IMG/VR virus record: IMGVR_UViG_3300031951_000017
Coordinates: 1 to 64,000 of that record
Source: a virus
Direction: 5' to 3' (one strand)
DNA: 64,000 nt
Shown here: positions 39,145 through 47,182 of the stretch, one piece after another
Position numbering within the stretch: position 1 is the first letter of the stretch
How the letters are laid out: every line of letters begins with the position of its first letter
Position numbers and translations under genes: made by a program
Notes under the pieces: generated by a model
The model's input: the letters and a program-made list of their open reading frames with translations, nothing else
Told to the model about the DNA's origin: nothing
Databases searched by the model: none

Positions 39145-41118
39145 TTATCCAAAAGATTCTCTTTTGTAATAGTCCATTTGTTTAATAAATTGATTTTTAA
39201 ATTCGTTTGAATACACAATATTACTTAATGCGGTATTAAATTGTGTTGCATCTAATTTAATATTCATTTCGTGAGTATGTTTTACCTCCTCAGTTTTTGA
39301 GGTCGTTTGAGGGTTCGTATTAACCGCTATGTTTGGTGACGCTAATATTTTATCTTCAGGGTCAATCATTGTTGCAAATTTACCCTTAATATCTGAAACC
39401 ATAATTCCATCTTTATTTATAAGAGCATCTTGTACTTGAGTTACAGGTGGTGTTATTGTTTGAACCTCATTAGAGGTTGGGGAAACTTTGTTAATCATAT
39501 CCTGTACTACTGATGGTACTTCTATAGCCTTTTGTCCAGTGTGTGTTTGTTCATATTTTTGTCTAGCCTTTTCGTATTCTTCAGAAATATTAATTTGTGA
39601 TATTTTTTTAACAATTTCTTTAGAACCGTCTACCATATTATTTGCAACCTTACCTAACGCATCAGATAAGGATAAATCACCATTTTTTAAAGAAGTAGAT
39701 ACATCACTTAAAGACGATGTGACAGAATTAATACCCTCTCTTAATCCTTGAGTACTAATTTGTTGATTTATAGTATCTAAAACAGGTGTAAAAGCCCCTC
39801 CAATCATTTCTTTAATTCCAGTTAAAACATTACTAGTTGCTGCGGCTCTTATTGGTTTATCAGTCAATAATGCCGTGTTATTAGCAACCTCTTTCAACAA
39901 ACCATTAGCGTCAATTTGTAATTGTTCAATTGTTTTAGAAGCATTTTCTTGAGCCTTTTTTAACCCCGCCATGTCATCAATACCTCTACTTTTATCAACA
40001 GTTAAGCTATCAACAGCCTTTTTTACATTTTGACCTAATTTTTCATCATAAATTTCAACTTCAAATTTACCAGTTTGTTCGTTAAGTTGAGCCATATTAG
40101 CAATCAACTTTCGAGTATCATCAGAGGCAAATTCATCGGCAGTTGGGAACTTAATTTGACTCATTTTTTTACTTAATTCTGAAGACTCAATACCTAAATT
40201 TAGAAATTCATCGGTTGTCATATTAACTAATTTAGCAATTTCCCTTACCTCTCTCCCCGCACCTGGCATCATCTGGAATCTTCCTTGTTCTTTATTAAAC
40301 TCAACATATCTTTGGGAAAGTTCAATAAGATTTTTCTGTAGTTCTTCAGGGTCATTTTCCGCCATATTCATTAATGATATTGGGTCAAGTAATCCACTAA
40401 TTTGGACTCCCATCCTTTGCAATCCTGCGGCTAAATCCACTGCTTGTTGCGGGTCAAATAACTTCTCCGCAAGTTGTAAAGTGTTTGACATGTTATATTT
40501 CAACATCACAGCTTCAGCTGCCATTTTGGCCATACCTTGGACGCCATTATCAAAATTATATAGATTTAAAGTTTTAACATTTTTTTCGAGTTCATCGTAA
40601 ACAGCACCTGCGGACACCCCAATTGACAATGCGTTTTGTACTATCTTTTCACCTTGGGTTACTACCCCATTGGCACTATAACCTAATTTTGTAAAGGTGT
40701 CGTATGCTTTAGATGCTTGAGCAGTTGCATCCTCACCAATTCCTTTAGTAATATCACCTAATGCTAATAATTGACTATATTGTTGTTGTTGTAATAGGAA
40801 ATTAGTTTTTTCAATTCCTGTAATGTTACCCCTAAGTTTTTGTAAATCAACTAATGTAAATCCTAGTTTTTGTGCAGCGTCCGCGGCACCAAGTATATTT
40901 TCCCTAACTCTATCAGCATTTGCTGCCCCACCCCCTAATTCTTTGTTAAAAGTAATTGAAATTTCTTCAAATTTATCGAAAGTTTCAACAATTGTTTTAC
41001 TTATACCATCTAATTTAATACCTAAGGCATTAATAGCATCACTTAATGGTGTTATATTATCAAGTTTGTTTTGATTTAATTGACTACCTCCTGTATTATT
41101 ATCTGTAGATTGTAACAT
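39145..41118 (-). CDS. Tail tape measure protein
   Basis: A 657-residue, mostly helical protein with heptad-like repeats throughout (KIVQNALSIGVSAGAVYDEL, GINSVTSSLSDVSTSLKNGD) and an Ala/Gln/Lys-rich composition. It follows the two chaperone-type reading frames, the position of tape measure genes in most tailed phages. If about 0.15 nm per helical residue applies, the tail would be near 100 nm, similar to T4. Two short Gly/Ala patches (GGGAANADR, GGAFTPVL) may break the helix. No peptidase or lysozyme domain is visible. The C-terminus HEMNIKLDATQFNTALSNIV may contact the hub. Confidence 0.75.
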   Translation of the reverse strand: MLQSTDNNTGGSQLNQNKLDNITPLSDAINALGIKLDGISKTIVETFDKFEEISITFNKELGGGAANADRVRENILGAADAAQKLGFTLVDLQKLRGNITGIEKTNFLLQQQQYSQLLALGDITKGIGEDATAQASKAYDTFTKLGYSANGVVTQGEKIVQNALSIGVSAGAVYDELEKNVKTLNLYNFDNGVQGMAKMAAEAVMLKYNMSNTLQLAEKLFDPQQAVDLAAGLQRMGVQISGLLDPISLMNMAENDPEELQKNLIELSQRYVEFNKEQGRFQMMPGAGREVREIAKLVNMTTDEFLNLGIESSELSKKMSQIKFPTADEFASDDTRKLIANMAQLNEQTGKFEVEIYDEKLGQNVKKAVDSLTVDKSRGIDDMAGLKKAQENASKTIEQLQIDANGLLKEVANNTALLTDKPIRAAATSNVLTGIKEMIGGAFTPVLDTINQQISTQGLREGINSVTSSLSDVSTSLKNGDLSLSDALGKVANNMVDGSKEIVKKISQINISEEYEKARQKYEQTHTGQKAIEVPSVVQDMINKVSPTSNEVQTITPPVTQVQDALINKDGIMVSDIKGKFATMIDPEDKILASPNIAVNTNPQTTSKTEEVKHTHEMNIKLDATQFNTALSNIVYSNEFKNQFIKQMDYYKRESFG

Positions 41119-41145
41119 AGTTTTTTTTAAATAAATAGATTCAAA

Positions 41146-41316
41146 TTAATTTTCCTTTGGTTTACTATCCTCTATATATTTGTCAAGTAAAAATCTACGT
41201 GTACTTACTGGCATGGTCATAAAATCAGAATACGAAATTCTTAAAAACCTAGCTAAATAATAAAATTCTAAATTTTGATTTTGTCTATAATCAGAAGAAA
41301 GGGCGAAAAAACTCAA
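41146..41316 (-). CDS. Small tail assembly chaperone-like frame, TTG start or recoded
   Basis: An open frame reading LSFFALSSDYRQNQNLEFYY, then LARFLRISYSDFMTMPVSTR, ending EDSKPKEN, 56 residues from a TTG at 41316. It has no ATG except internal ones that would leave only about 24 residues. The aromatic/charged pattern and the position directly before the tape measure gene match the second of the paired tail chaperone frames. It overlaps the end of the upstream gene by 26 bases in the +1 (or -2) frame at TTTTTTC. It could be made by ribosomal frameshifting from that gene or from the TTG. The peptide looks clearly coding. Confidence 0.7.
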   Translation of the reverse strand: MSFFALSSDYRQNQNLEFYYLARFLRISYSDFMTMPVSTRRFLLDKYIEDSKPKEN

Positions 41317-42043
41317 CCCCAAAGAGAATATTAACAGAAATCTCTTTTCCTGACGGGGTAATAACTTGTCTTCTTAAATCCAATTTAGGTTCATTCTTAT
41401 CTATATAATTTTTAATATACTTTGAATCCATGATAGGCATAGATTCAATAAATTTAGATATTAATTCTCTGTCAGTTGAGCCGTCAACCGAGACAATCAT
41501 TTTATTTAATCTCAATGTTTGTTTTGGGGCGATTCTACCAGGAGGATAGGATTCAACCATTCGTTCAATTTCTTGAGTATCCCCTAAAGTGAGAGGTCTA
41601 ATTTTTACACTATTTCCTGATTTTGGTAGTGTGATTTGAAATGTACCGTCTTCATCAGGTTCAGCATCAACATCTGTAGAGTATAACTCTGTTAGATATA
41701 TTTCAGTTGAGAACTCTTTACTAGTATCGGGGTCAGTTGCGGTAATTTCATACGTTGGTCCGAAGGAAGTGTTTCTTAAAAAGATAAGAATCGCTTCTAC
41801 ATCACCATTTAATAATTCTTCAGGACGAATATCAGGTTCATATATTTTGTTTCTCAAAAGTGTCATAACAACACCTTCACGTAAAGTACCACCTGCCATC
41901 AAAATATTTTCATCTGACGCAGTTAAATAACCAATTTTTAATGTTTTCTTTTTATTCTTATAGAATTTACCTCTAGATGGTAGAGTTACCACGTCGTGAG
42001 GCAAGTTAAAATTCATTTGTCCATATTGAGCACTTTGGTCCAT
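41291..42043 (-). CDS. Tail assembly chaperone / gp26-like baseplate hub protein
   Basis: A 250-residue protein starting MDQSAQYGQMNFNLPHDVVT. The LPSRGKFYKNKKK start, the LTASDENILMAGGTL segment and the LLNGDVEAILIFLRNTSFG segment are like the T4 gp26 family of large phages. An Asp/Glu-rich middle (STDVDAEPDEDG) follows. These proteins are made in bulk and help tail assembly ahead of the tape measure protein. The last codons (GVEFFRPFF) contain TTT TTT C just before TGA, and a second open frame continues beyond. The gene precedes the tape measure gene and follows the tail tube gene, as expected. Confidence 0.65.
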   Translation of the reverse strand: MDQSAQYGQMNFNLPHDVVTLPSRGKFYKNKKKTLKIGYLTASDENILMAGGTLREGVVMTLLRNKIYEPDIRPEELLNGDVEAILIFLRNTSFGPTYEITATDPDTSKEFSTEIYLTELYSTDVDAEPDEDGTFQITLPKSGNSVKIRPLTLGDTQEIERMVESYPPGRIAPKQTLRLNKMIVSVDGSTDRELISKFIESMPIMDSKYIKNYIDKNEPKLDLRRQVITPSGKEISVNILFGVEFFRPFF

Positions 42044-42082
42044 AGTCTTTTTTTAGATAAAATAAGTTTGAAATTTAAAAAA

Positions 42083-42196
42083 TCAATCTTTCTTATCTTT
42101 TTTGTTGTGTCTGTTTTCAAATTCTTCTTCTGTTTCAAACACTTTACCACATTGTGGACATACATACTCGGTATTACCTGAAAAAAAAAGTTCCAT
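42083..42196 (-). CDS. Tiny Cys-pair protein, zinc-finger-like
   Basis: A 37-residue frame from an ATG at 42196: MELFFSGNTEYVCPQCGKVF, then ETEEEFENRH and a Lys/Asp-rich end. CPQCGKVF with a following Phe and His resembles half of a C2H2 zinc finger; only one His is present. The start codon lies in the 3' arm of the terminator that follows the tail tube gene, which is unusual. If the terminator is not fully efficient, read-through RNA could express it. The Cys pair and codon pattern make a real gene plausible, but the short length leaves doubt. Confidence 0.5.
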   Translation of the reverse strand: MELFFSGNTEYVCPQCGKVFETEEEFENRHNKKDKKD

Positions 42197-42218
42197 ACAC
42201 ATAAGTATATGGAACTTT
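42187..42218 (-). terminator. Terminator after tail tube gene
   Basis: A perfect 11-bp inverted repeat (42208-42218 with 42187-42197, arm AAAGTTCCATA) has a 10-base loop and runs on the minus strand into nine consecutive T. It lies 23 bases past the tail tube stop and is the strongest terminator in the window. Confidence 0.9.
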
Positions 42219-42241
42219 AATATATAAATCAATGAAAAATT

Positions 42242-42730
42242 TTAGTATACTAAGATACAACGGTCGGGTCTAAGTGTTGCAGTAATTGAAGCAAGTGCGT
42301 CTGAGTTGTATGCCAAGTTATCAAAGTTTACGTTTGATAGGAATGTACCTTGGAGAATCCATTTTTCAACCACAACTCCTGTCGGGTCTAACAATTCTAA
42401 ATCAACGTCTTTTTTATAACCTGCAGCATAACCCATACGACCTGTAACAGATTCTGCATGTAAACGTACCCACTCCATAAGTGCTTGGGCTGCAGACGGT
42501 CCAATTGGGTCACGGAATTTAACATTAATAGTACCCCACGTAAATCTTCCTGCTACGTAAGTAGATGTGTTTAGAAATTGGATTTCAACAGGATTAATGG
42601 TAATTGCAGGTCTCGATGTCGATTCCACAAACCATTCGTTAATTCCTAATGAAGAAGGAAATCTCAATATAAATCTATTTTGTCTTTTGGGTTCGTAAGG
42701 AACCGGCATTTTCATCAGTAAATCTGCCAT
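42242..42730 (-). CDS. Tail tube protein, T4 gp19-like
   Basis: A 162-residue protein, the same size as T4 gp19 (163). The RQNRFILRFPSSLGINEWFV start, the RPAITINPVEIQFLNTSTYV segment and the GRFTWGTINVKFRDPIGPSA segment are characteristic of T4-like tubes. WVRLHAESVTGRMGYAAGYK and the C-terminal LASITATLRPDRCILVY complete the fold. It stacks as hexamer rings inside the sheath. TATTTATA begins 38 bases upstream of the ATG and a strong terminator follows, so it can be made as a separate, abundant transcript. The leader is A-rich without Shine-Dalgarno. Confidence 0.93.
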   Translation of the reverse strand: MADLLMKMPVPYEPKRQNRFILRFPSSLGINEWFVESTSRPAITINPVEIQFLNTSTYVAGRFTWGTINVKFRDPIGPSAAQALMEWVRLHAESVTGRMGYAAGYKKDVDLELLDPTGVVVEKWILQGTFLSNVNFDNLAYNSDALASITATLRPDRCILVY

Positions 42731-42760
42731 TGTTTTAAGTTTTTAATTCGTTTTATTATC

Positions 42761-42768
42761 TATAAATA
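42761..42768 (-). promoter_or_regulatory. Candidate late promoter element for tail tube gene
   Basis: TATTTATAGA starts exactly 38 bases upstream of the tail tube ATG, as does the same decamer before the sheath gene. Both genes encode the most abundant tail proteins. No TTTG element is nearby, so a phage-specific sigma factor would be needed. Confidence 0.55.
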
Positions 42769-42848
42769 GTGTTGTTTATTTTTTTTTCTATTTACTTTCA
42801 TTTATTTTAGAAATATTCTTATAATAGAATTAGTACTAGTATAATATA

Positions 42849-43706
42849 TTAATTATCTTTTTTAACTTTTACTTTCTTACCAGTTTTAGTTGAATATATA
42901 TTTAAACTTTCTTCATCACCAAAGTGTTTCTTAATAGTTTCTATATTCTTTGGGTCATCGTCAGAAAATCCAATTTCAACTGATGGTAAAAAATAATTTT
43001 TAACTTTTTTCTTTAAAAAGGCTTTTTTCCCCAACTCCTCGGATAAATCTTTTACATAACGAATAAATTCGTTTAGAGCAGTTACTTTTAATTCTTCTGG
43101 AGAAGCTGCAGAACCTTGTCCATAAGTTACCGGGTAAAATTTACATAGGTCTAAGTATTCTTTGATGACTTCCATGTCTGTAAGGTCTTCAAAATCGGCT
43201 AAATCCCTATATTTTCTTAAATTTTTCAAACACTCGTTAAAATCTATCCCTCCCTTACTAGAGATTATTAAATTAAAACAAGATTCTTTGAGTGTATTTG
43301 GGTTGTGACCTCTAGCGGTAATGATTGCAAAAATGGAACCATTATTTATACACTCCACAAAATCATTCCATGAAGGTCCAGTTTCGGCCATAAGTGAATC
43401 GATTAAAAATTTATCGTCACCCTCAATTCCAAATTCTCTAAATGGGTCTTTTGCAAATCCAACGATTACATGACCCTCATACTTAAATTCTTCTTCCCCA
43501 ATTTTACTTCTATATTTAGCAAAATCGTGAGTAGACATTCCAACCTCTTCATTATCAGAATTAATTAGAATGATTTTTGTAGGCATATACATAAGATTGT
43601 CATCCCAATCAAATGCGTAGTATTTCATGTCAGGAGTACCTCCCTCCGAAATCTTTTCTGTAAGAAATCGGAGGGGTTGGGTACTGATTTTATTTTTTAT
43701 TTTCAT
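42849..43706 (-). CDS. HAD-superfamily-like phosphatase domain protein
   Basis: A 285-residue protein. Near residue 30 the motif YYAFDWDDNLMYMP is a HAD motif I with Asn in the usual Thr position. IFAIITARGHNP (near 128) fits motif II, and IGFSDDDPKNIETIKKHFGD (near 248) fits motif IV. A Lys-rich stretch (KKAFLKKKVKNYF) sits where motif III Lys would be. Predicted substrate: a phosphoester, possibly a nucleic acid end, as in T4 polynucleotide kinase phosphatase, but that is a guess. It lies between sheath and tube genes, an odd place for an enzyme. Similar proteins may have a structural or assembly use. Confidence 0.7.
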   Translation of the reverse strand: MKIKNKISTQPLRFLTEKISEGGTPDMKYYAFDWDDNLMYMPTKIILINSDNEEVGMSTHDFAKYRSKIGEEEFKYEGHVIVGFAKDPFREFGIEGDDKFLIDSLMAETGPSWNDFVECINNGSIFAIITARGHNPNTLKESCFNLIISSKGGIDFNECLKNLRKYRDLADFEDLTDMEVIKEYLDLCKFYPVTYGQGSAASPEELKVTALNEFIRYVKDLSEELGKKAFLKKKVKNYFLPSVEIGFSDDDPKNIETIKKHFGDEESLNIYSTKTGKKVKVKKDN

Positions 43707-43708
43707 AA

Positions 43709-46700
43709 TTAGATATTATCAAATGATGCTCCTGTTGGTGTAATCAAGAATTCGATGTCGATGAATTCTAAAGATTTGGTTGGTTTTACATAGATTTTAC
43801 CAACTAACTGATTTCTGTCTAGGTCTTCAGCTGATGAAGAAACCGTTACACGGAAATCATACAAACCTCTATCTCTTCTAATCGAATCCAAGATTGGGTT
43901 GACTGCGTCTAAGAAATCTTGTCTAACCTTTTGGTCATTTTGTTCAAACAACAATCTTACTGAAACTGCAGAAATCAACTTACGTGCCTGTAATAACAAT
44001 CTTCTTACATTCAATCTGTCTAATGCAGACTCTCTGATTTGTAAGGTCTTGTTACCCCAAATTACTGTTCCAACATCCGAGAATGTTGCGATAGGATTAA
44101 TTCTACCTTTGTACAATGTATCTCTATCTTCTTGAGTTAATTTCTTACGTGCTTTGATTGCATTTACAAGACCACGTGTGTAACCCGCAGATGCAAACCA
44201 AGGGAATGAGATGTTATCAGTTAACGCTAAGTTTCTACAAACTTCCGCTGTTGGTGGGATGTAGATTTGAGTGTTGTTAACAGTATCACGAGTCAATACC
44301 CAAGGATAGTAAGTAGCGGTGTAGTTAGAATCGATACCTGCCTCTTCCAAACTATCTACAACATCTTGTGGGTAAAATAATTCGTCAATAGTGTAAGTAG
44401 GTGTAAACAAGTTACTATCTGGTGTTGTTAAGATGTAGATAGAATCCGCTCTATCAAACTCAACCATATCGATAGCTTCCTCAACAAGATTACTATTATT
44501 CACAAAATCAATACCTGGAGTTGCAAACACGTTAATATTTGTTGCTTCAGGGTTTTCAAAAGTTCTAATACCCATTAAGTATGCGTAGTAGTCAGTATTT
44601 GCCCAATCTTGAGTTCCGTCACCGACACTGATTAATTTGAATGAACCATTACCAGTTGCTGTTGGGAATCTTAGACTTGGACAAGCTCCCCATAGGAAAC
44701 CTCTTTGGCCAACTCTAAATATGTCTCCATTGGTACGATATTCTCTGTAGATGTCCCATCCGTCAAAACCACCTTGTACTAAGAAAGTAAACTTACGAGA
44801 GAATAATCTGTAGTAAGGACTACTTGGATTGGTTGGTTCTGAATTAAAGGATGCTGCTCCGACTTCAAATGCCGATTGACCAGATAATGTATAACCTGAA
44901 GGTATTGTTACAACAGTTGCCCCACTATCCATATGGAAACCTTTAGAAATGTAAGCCCATTCGTCACCACTAGTGTCGAAACAAGGGTCGATTGGTCCAC
45001 GTTTTCCTTTATACATATAGTAATCTAAATCATAACCTACTGTGTCAGAAACACCTAGATATGTTCTTCTTACGTTGTCACCACCTGCTGGTACGGCATC
45101 ATCACCACCTGCTGTTGTTCCAAAAGGAGGATTATAAATGATTTCACCAGGAGTAAAGTACTTTGTTTTAAATACTGGAGATGGAGTTACCGCACCTTCG
45201 TATAATCTGTTTTTAAATCCTTCAAAACCACAAGGTACCGCATCAATAGGTGCGTCAATATTGTAGTCAATCATGATAAATTTAGAATTTAACACAAACT
45301 CACCATCAGAAGAACCTACTTTTTTAGCAATGTAGTTATTCTGTCCTGGGTCCATACCACAATTAGTGAATTTCTCTAAAACAACTGGTGCGTCGTCAGT
45401 ATCATAGAAATCTCTAACAACTAAATCAAATGATTGATTTGAGAAAGACACGTTCAAAATTGAAACTTTGATTTGGTAGTTAGCCGAATTACCATCAGCA
45501 ATTGATATAACTCTGAAAAGTTTGTATACATCATTACCACGTAATTCTGAAACAACCCAAGGTGAAGTTGAGGATTGGTATTTTTCTAAGTACCAACCAA
45601 TTGAATTCAATTCAGTATATCCTTGTCTGTAACCAGGTAATGCGACTAGTTCAGAACTAATACCACGAATATAACCTTTATTATATGCGTCATTAAGTAA
45701 GAAACTATATTTCTCTTCAACCATTAATGGGGTTGCTAATCTAGGTTTAGTAAAGTTACCATAACCTAATACCTTCTCAATTGCTGTAGAATCTGTCGAA
45801 GACATTGAAACTTTGAAGTTAAAGTTCGCCCCGTCGATTGTAGAACCAGTAATTGCAAAAGGTGAGAAAGGATTTAAAGTTGCCGCAGAATATGAACCAC
45901 TAAAATCCAAACCAACATCAGATGTACCACTTACTTGGTAAGTAGGTCCGTTGTTAGTTGAGGTGTAGAAACTAAAACCTCTTGACCTTAAAGTTGCAAT
46001 CACCATATTATGATATTCTTCATAAGTTTGACCAGTCATCGGGAACAAATATCCGACAACATTTCCAGAATAACAAATATTTGGAATATTTGGTGTTGAA
46101 GTTGGTGTTGCGGTAGGTGTTGGTGTGACATCACAAGGGTTAAAAGTAGATGTTACAGTAACAGTTGGTTCTGGTGTTGTAGTTGTAGTTACAGGAAGTT
46201 CTTCTAAATTTTCAATGATGAAAAGATATGAAAAACCTGAATATCCATTATTTGTTGTTGGATTCCACAAAGCATAATACCAAGTATCATTATAAGGTGA
46301 GGTAAAACTACAATTGTATGAAGAGTTACCACTTGTTCCAAGATAGTTAGTAATGTTTGTGAAACCAATACCTGTATATGCGTCAAACACATCACCAGGT
46401 ATAATACCCCAAACACCTAGTGAATCACCACTTAATGTTGTATCTGCCAAAATTCCTTGTACAAAACCTTTCATATCGTCGAATAAACTAGAAGTTCCAC
46501 CATCAAACTGAGTGTAAACATTGTTTATTCTTGTTTGGATTTCACTAGGGAAATCCTCTAAAAATGCAAATTGTGTTAAATCAGCTGAACAACCAGAGAA
46601 ACCAACATTGATTTCTGTAGTTCCTGTTATAATACAATTTGTCTCACAAATTGCTGGGTCAACACTAAAATTAGGAGATGTTGTACAACTATAAGGATAA

Positions 46701-47065
46701 CCTACAGTTGTTGAGTCAACATTTGCAATTGTTTTAATTGACCAAGATGGTCCAGCATCATAACCAGACAAACCTAATACTCTTGTAACAAAAAGTTGAT
46801 TTGATTGTTGTAGGTATGCCTTAGCAATGTAAGACATCTCATACTTTGGGATTTGTGTGTTTACGAATTTTTCGGGTGTTGTTCCTCCAAAATAAGTTTG
46901 GAATTCATCATAGTTTGTAATAAAAATTGGTTCAAAAGCAGGTCCCTTAACTGCCTCACCAACTAGACCTAATGTTGTTACACCAACACTAGACGTTACA
47001 AAACTTAAATCTCGTTCAGATGTGTATACACCTGGAGAAACGAATACTTTGTTTGCTGTTGCCAT
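43709..47065 (-). CDS. Tail sheath protein, T4 gp18-like, enlarged
   Basis: An 1118-residue sheath protein, against 659 in T4. The N-terminal VFVSPGVYTSERDLSFVTSS is the hallmark start, with GLVGEAVKGPAFEPIFITNY next. The C-terminal third has DTLYKGRINPIATFSDVGTV, LQIRESALDRLNVRRLLLQA and FLDAVNPILDSIRRDRGLYD, the conserved sheath core that interlocks with neighbours. Between residues about 150 and 650 is a large insertion containing a Thr/Pro-rich linker (TTTTTPEPTVTVTST, VTPTPTATPTSTP, near 295-325), likely displayed on the tail surface. TATTTATAGA lies 38 bases upstream of the ATG. Confidence 0.92.
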   Translation of the reverse strand: MATANKVFVSPGVYTSERDLSFVTSSVGVTTLGLVGEAVKGPAFEPIFITNYDEFQTYFGGTTPEKFVNTQIPKYEMSYIAKAYLQQSNQLFVTRVLGLSGYDAGPSWSIKTIANVDSTTVGYPYSCTTSPNFSVDPAICETNCIITGTTEINVGFSGCSADLTQFAFLEDFPSEIQTRINNVYTQFDGGTSSLFDDMKGFVQGILADTTLSGDSLGVWGIIPGDVFDAYTGIGFTNITNYLGTSGNSSYNCSFTSPYNDTWYYALWNPTTNNGYSGFSYLFIIENLEELPVTTTTTPEPTVTVTSTFNPCDVTPTPTATPTSTPNIPNICYSGNVVGYLFPMTGQTYEEYHNMVIATLRSRGFSFYTSTNNGPTYQVSGTSDVGLDFSGSYSAATLNPFSPFAITGSTIDGANFNFKVSMSSTDSTAIEKVLGYGNFTKPRLATPLMVEEKYSFLLNDAYNKGYIRGISSELVALPGYRQGYTELNSIGWYLEKYQSSTSPWVVSELRGNDVYKLFRVISIADGNSANYQIKVSILNVSFSNQSFDLVVRDFYDTDDAPVVLEKFTNCGMDPGQNNYIAKKVGSSDGEFVLNSKFIMIDYNIDAPIDAVPCGFEGFKNRLYEGAVTPSPVFKTKYFTPGEIIYNPPFGTTAGGDDAVPAGGDNVRRTYLGVSDTVGYDLDYYMYKGKRGPIDPCFDTSGDEWAYISKGFHMDSGATVVTIPSGYTLSGQSAFEVGAASFNSEPTNPSSPYYRLFSRKFTFLVQGGFDGWDIYREYRTNGDIFRVGQRGFLWGACPSLRFPTATGNGSFKLISVGDGTQDWANTDYYAYLMGIRTFENPEATNINVFATPGIDFVNNSNLVEEAIDMVEFDRADSIYILTTPDSNLFTPTYTIDELFYPQDVVDSLEEAGIDSNYTATYYPWVLTRDTVNNTQIYIPPTAEVCRNLALTDNISFPWFASAGYTRGLVNAIKARKKLTQEDRDTLYKGRINPIATFSDVGTVIWGNKTLQIRESALDRLNVRRLLLQARKLISAVSVRLLFEQNDQKVRQDFLDAVNPILDSIRRDRGLYDFRVTVSSSAEDLDRNQLVGKIYVKPTKSLEFIDIEFLITPTGASFDNI

Positions 47066-47095
47066 TATTTAATTTCTTTCTTAATTTTATTTCTC

Positions 47096-47103
47096 TATAA
47101 ATA
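47096..47103 (-). promoter_or_regulatory. Candidate late promoter element for tail sheath gene
   Basis: TATTTATAGA begins 38 bases upstream of the sheath ATG, the same decamer and spacing as at the tail tube gene. It lies in the 117-base gap shared with the divergent small regulator gene, which has its own copy on the other strand. Confidence 0.55.
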
Positions 47104-47140
47104 TTACCTTTTTTTTCAAAAAACTTTACTTTTTGGATGG

Positions 47141-47148
47141 TATTTATA
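47141..47148 (+). promoter_or_regulatory. Candidate late promoter element for RHH-like gene
   Basis: TATTTATA on the plus strand lies 42 bases upstream of the ATG at 47183. It mirrors the copy serving the sheath gene, so the two divergent genes may be switched on together. Confidence 0.4.
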
Positions 47149-47182
47149 AATTGGAAGAATTTTTTCTACCTTTTTTCTACCT

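Noticed and set aside
47096-47103. T4 consensus late box TATAAATA on the plus strand ahead of the RHH gene
   Set aside because: The same bases read on the minus strand give TATTTATA at the position shared by sheath and tube genes, and the RHH gene has its own TATTTATA on the plus strand; plus-strand TATAAATA at tube and gp25 points the wrong way for those genes.
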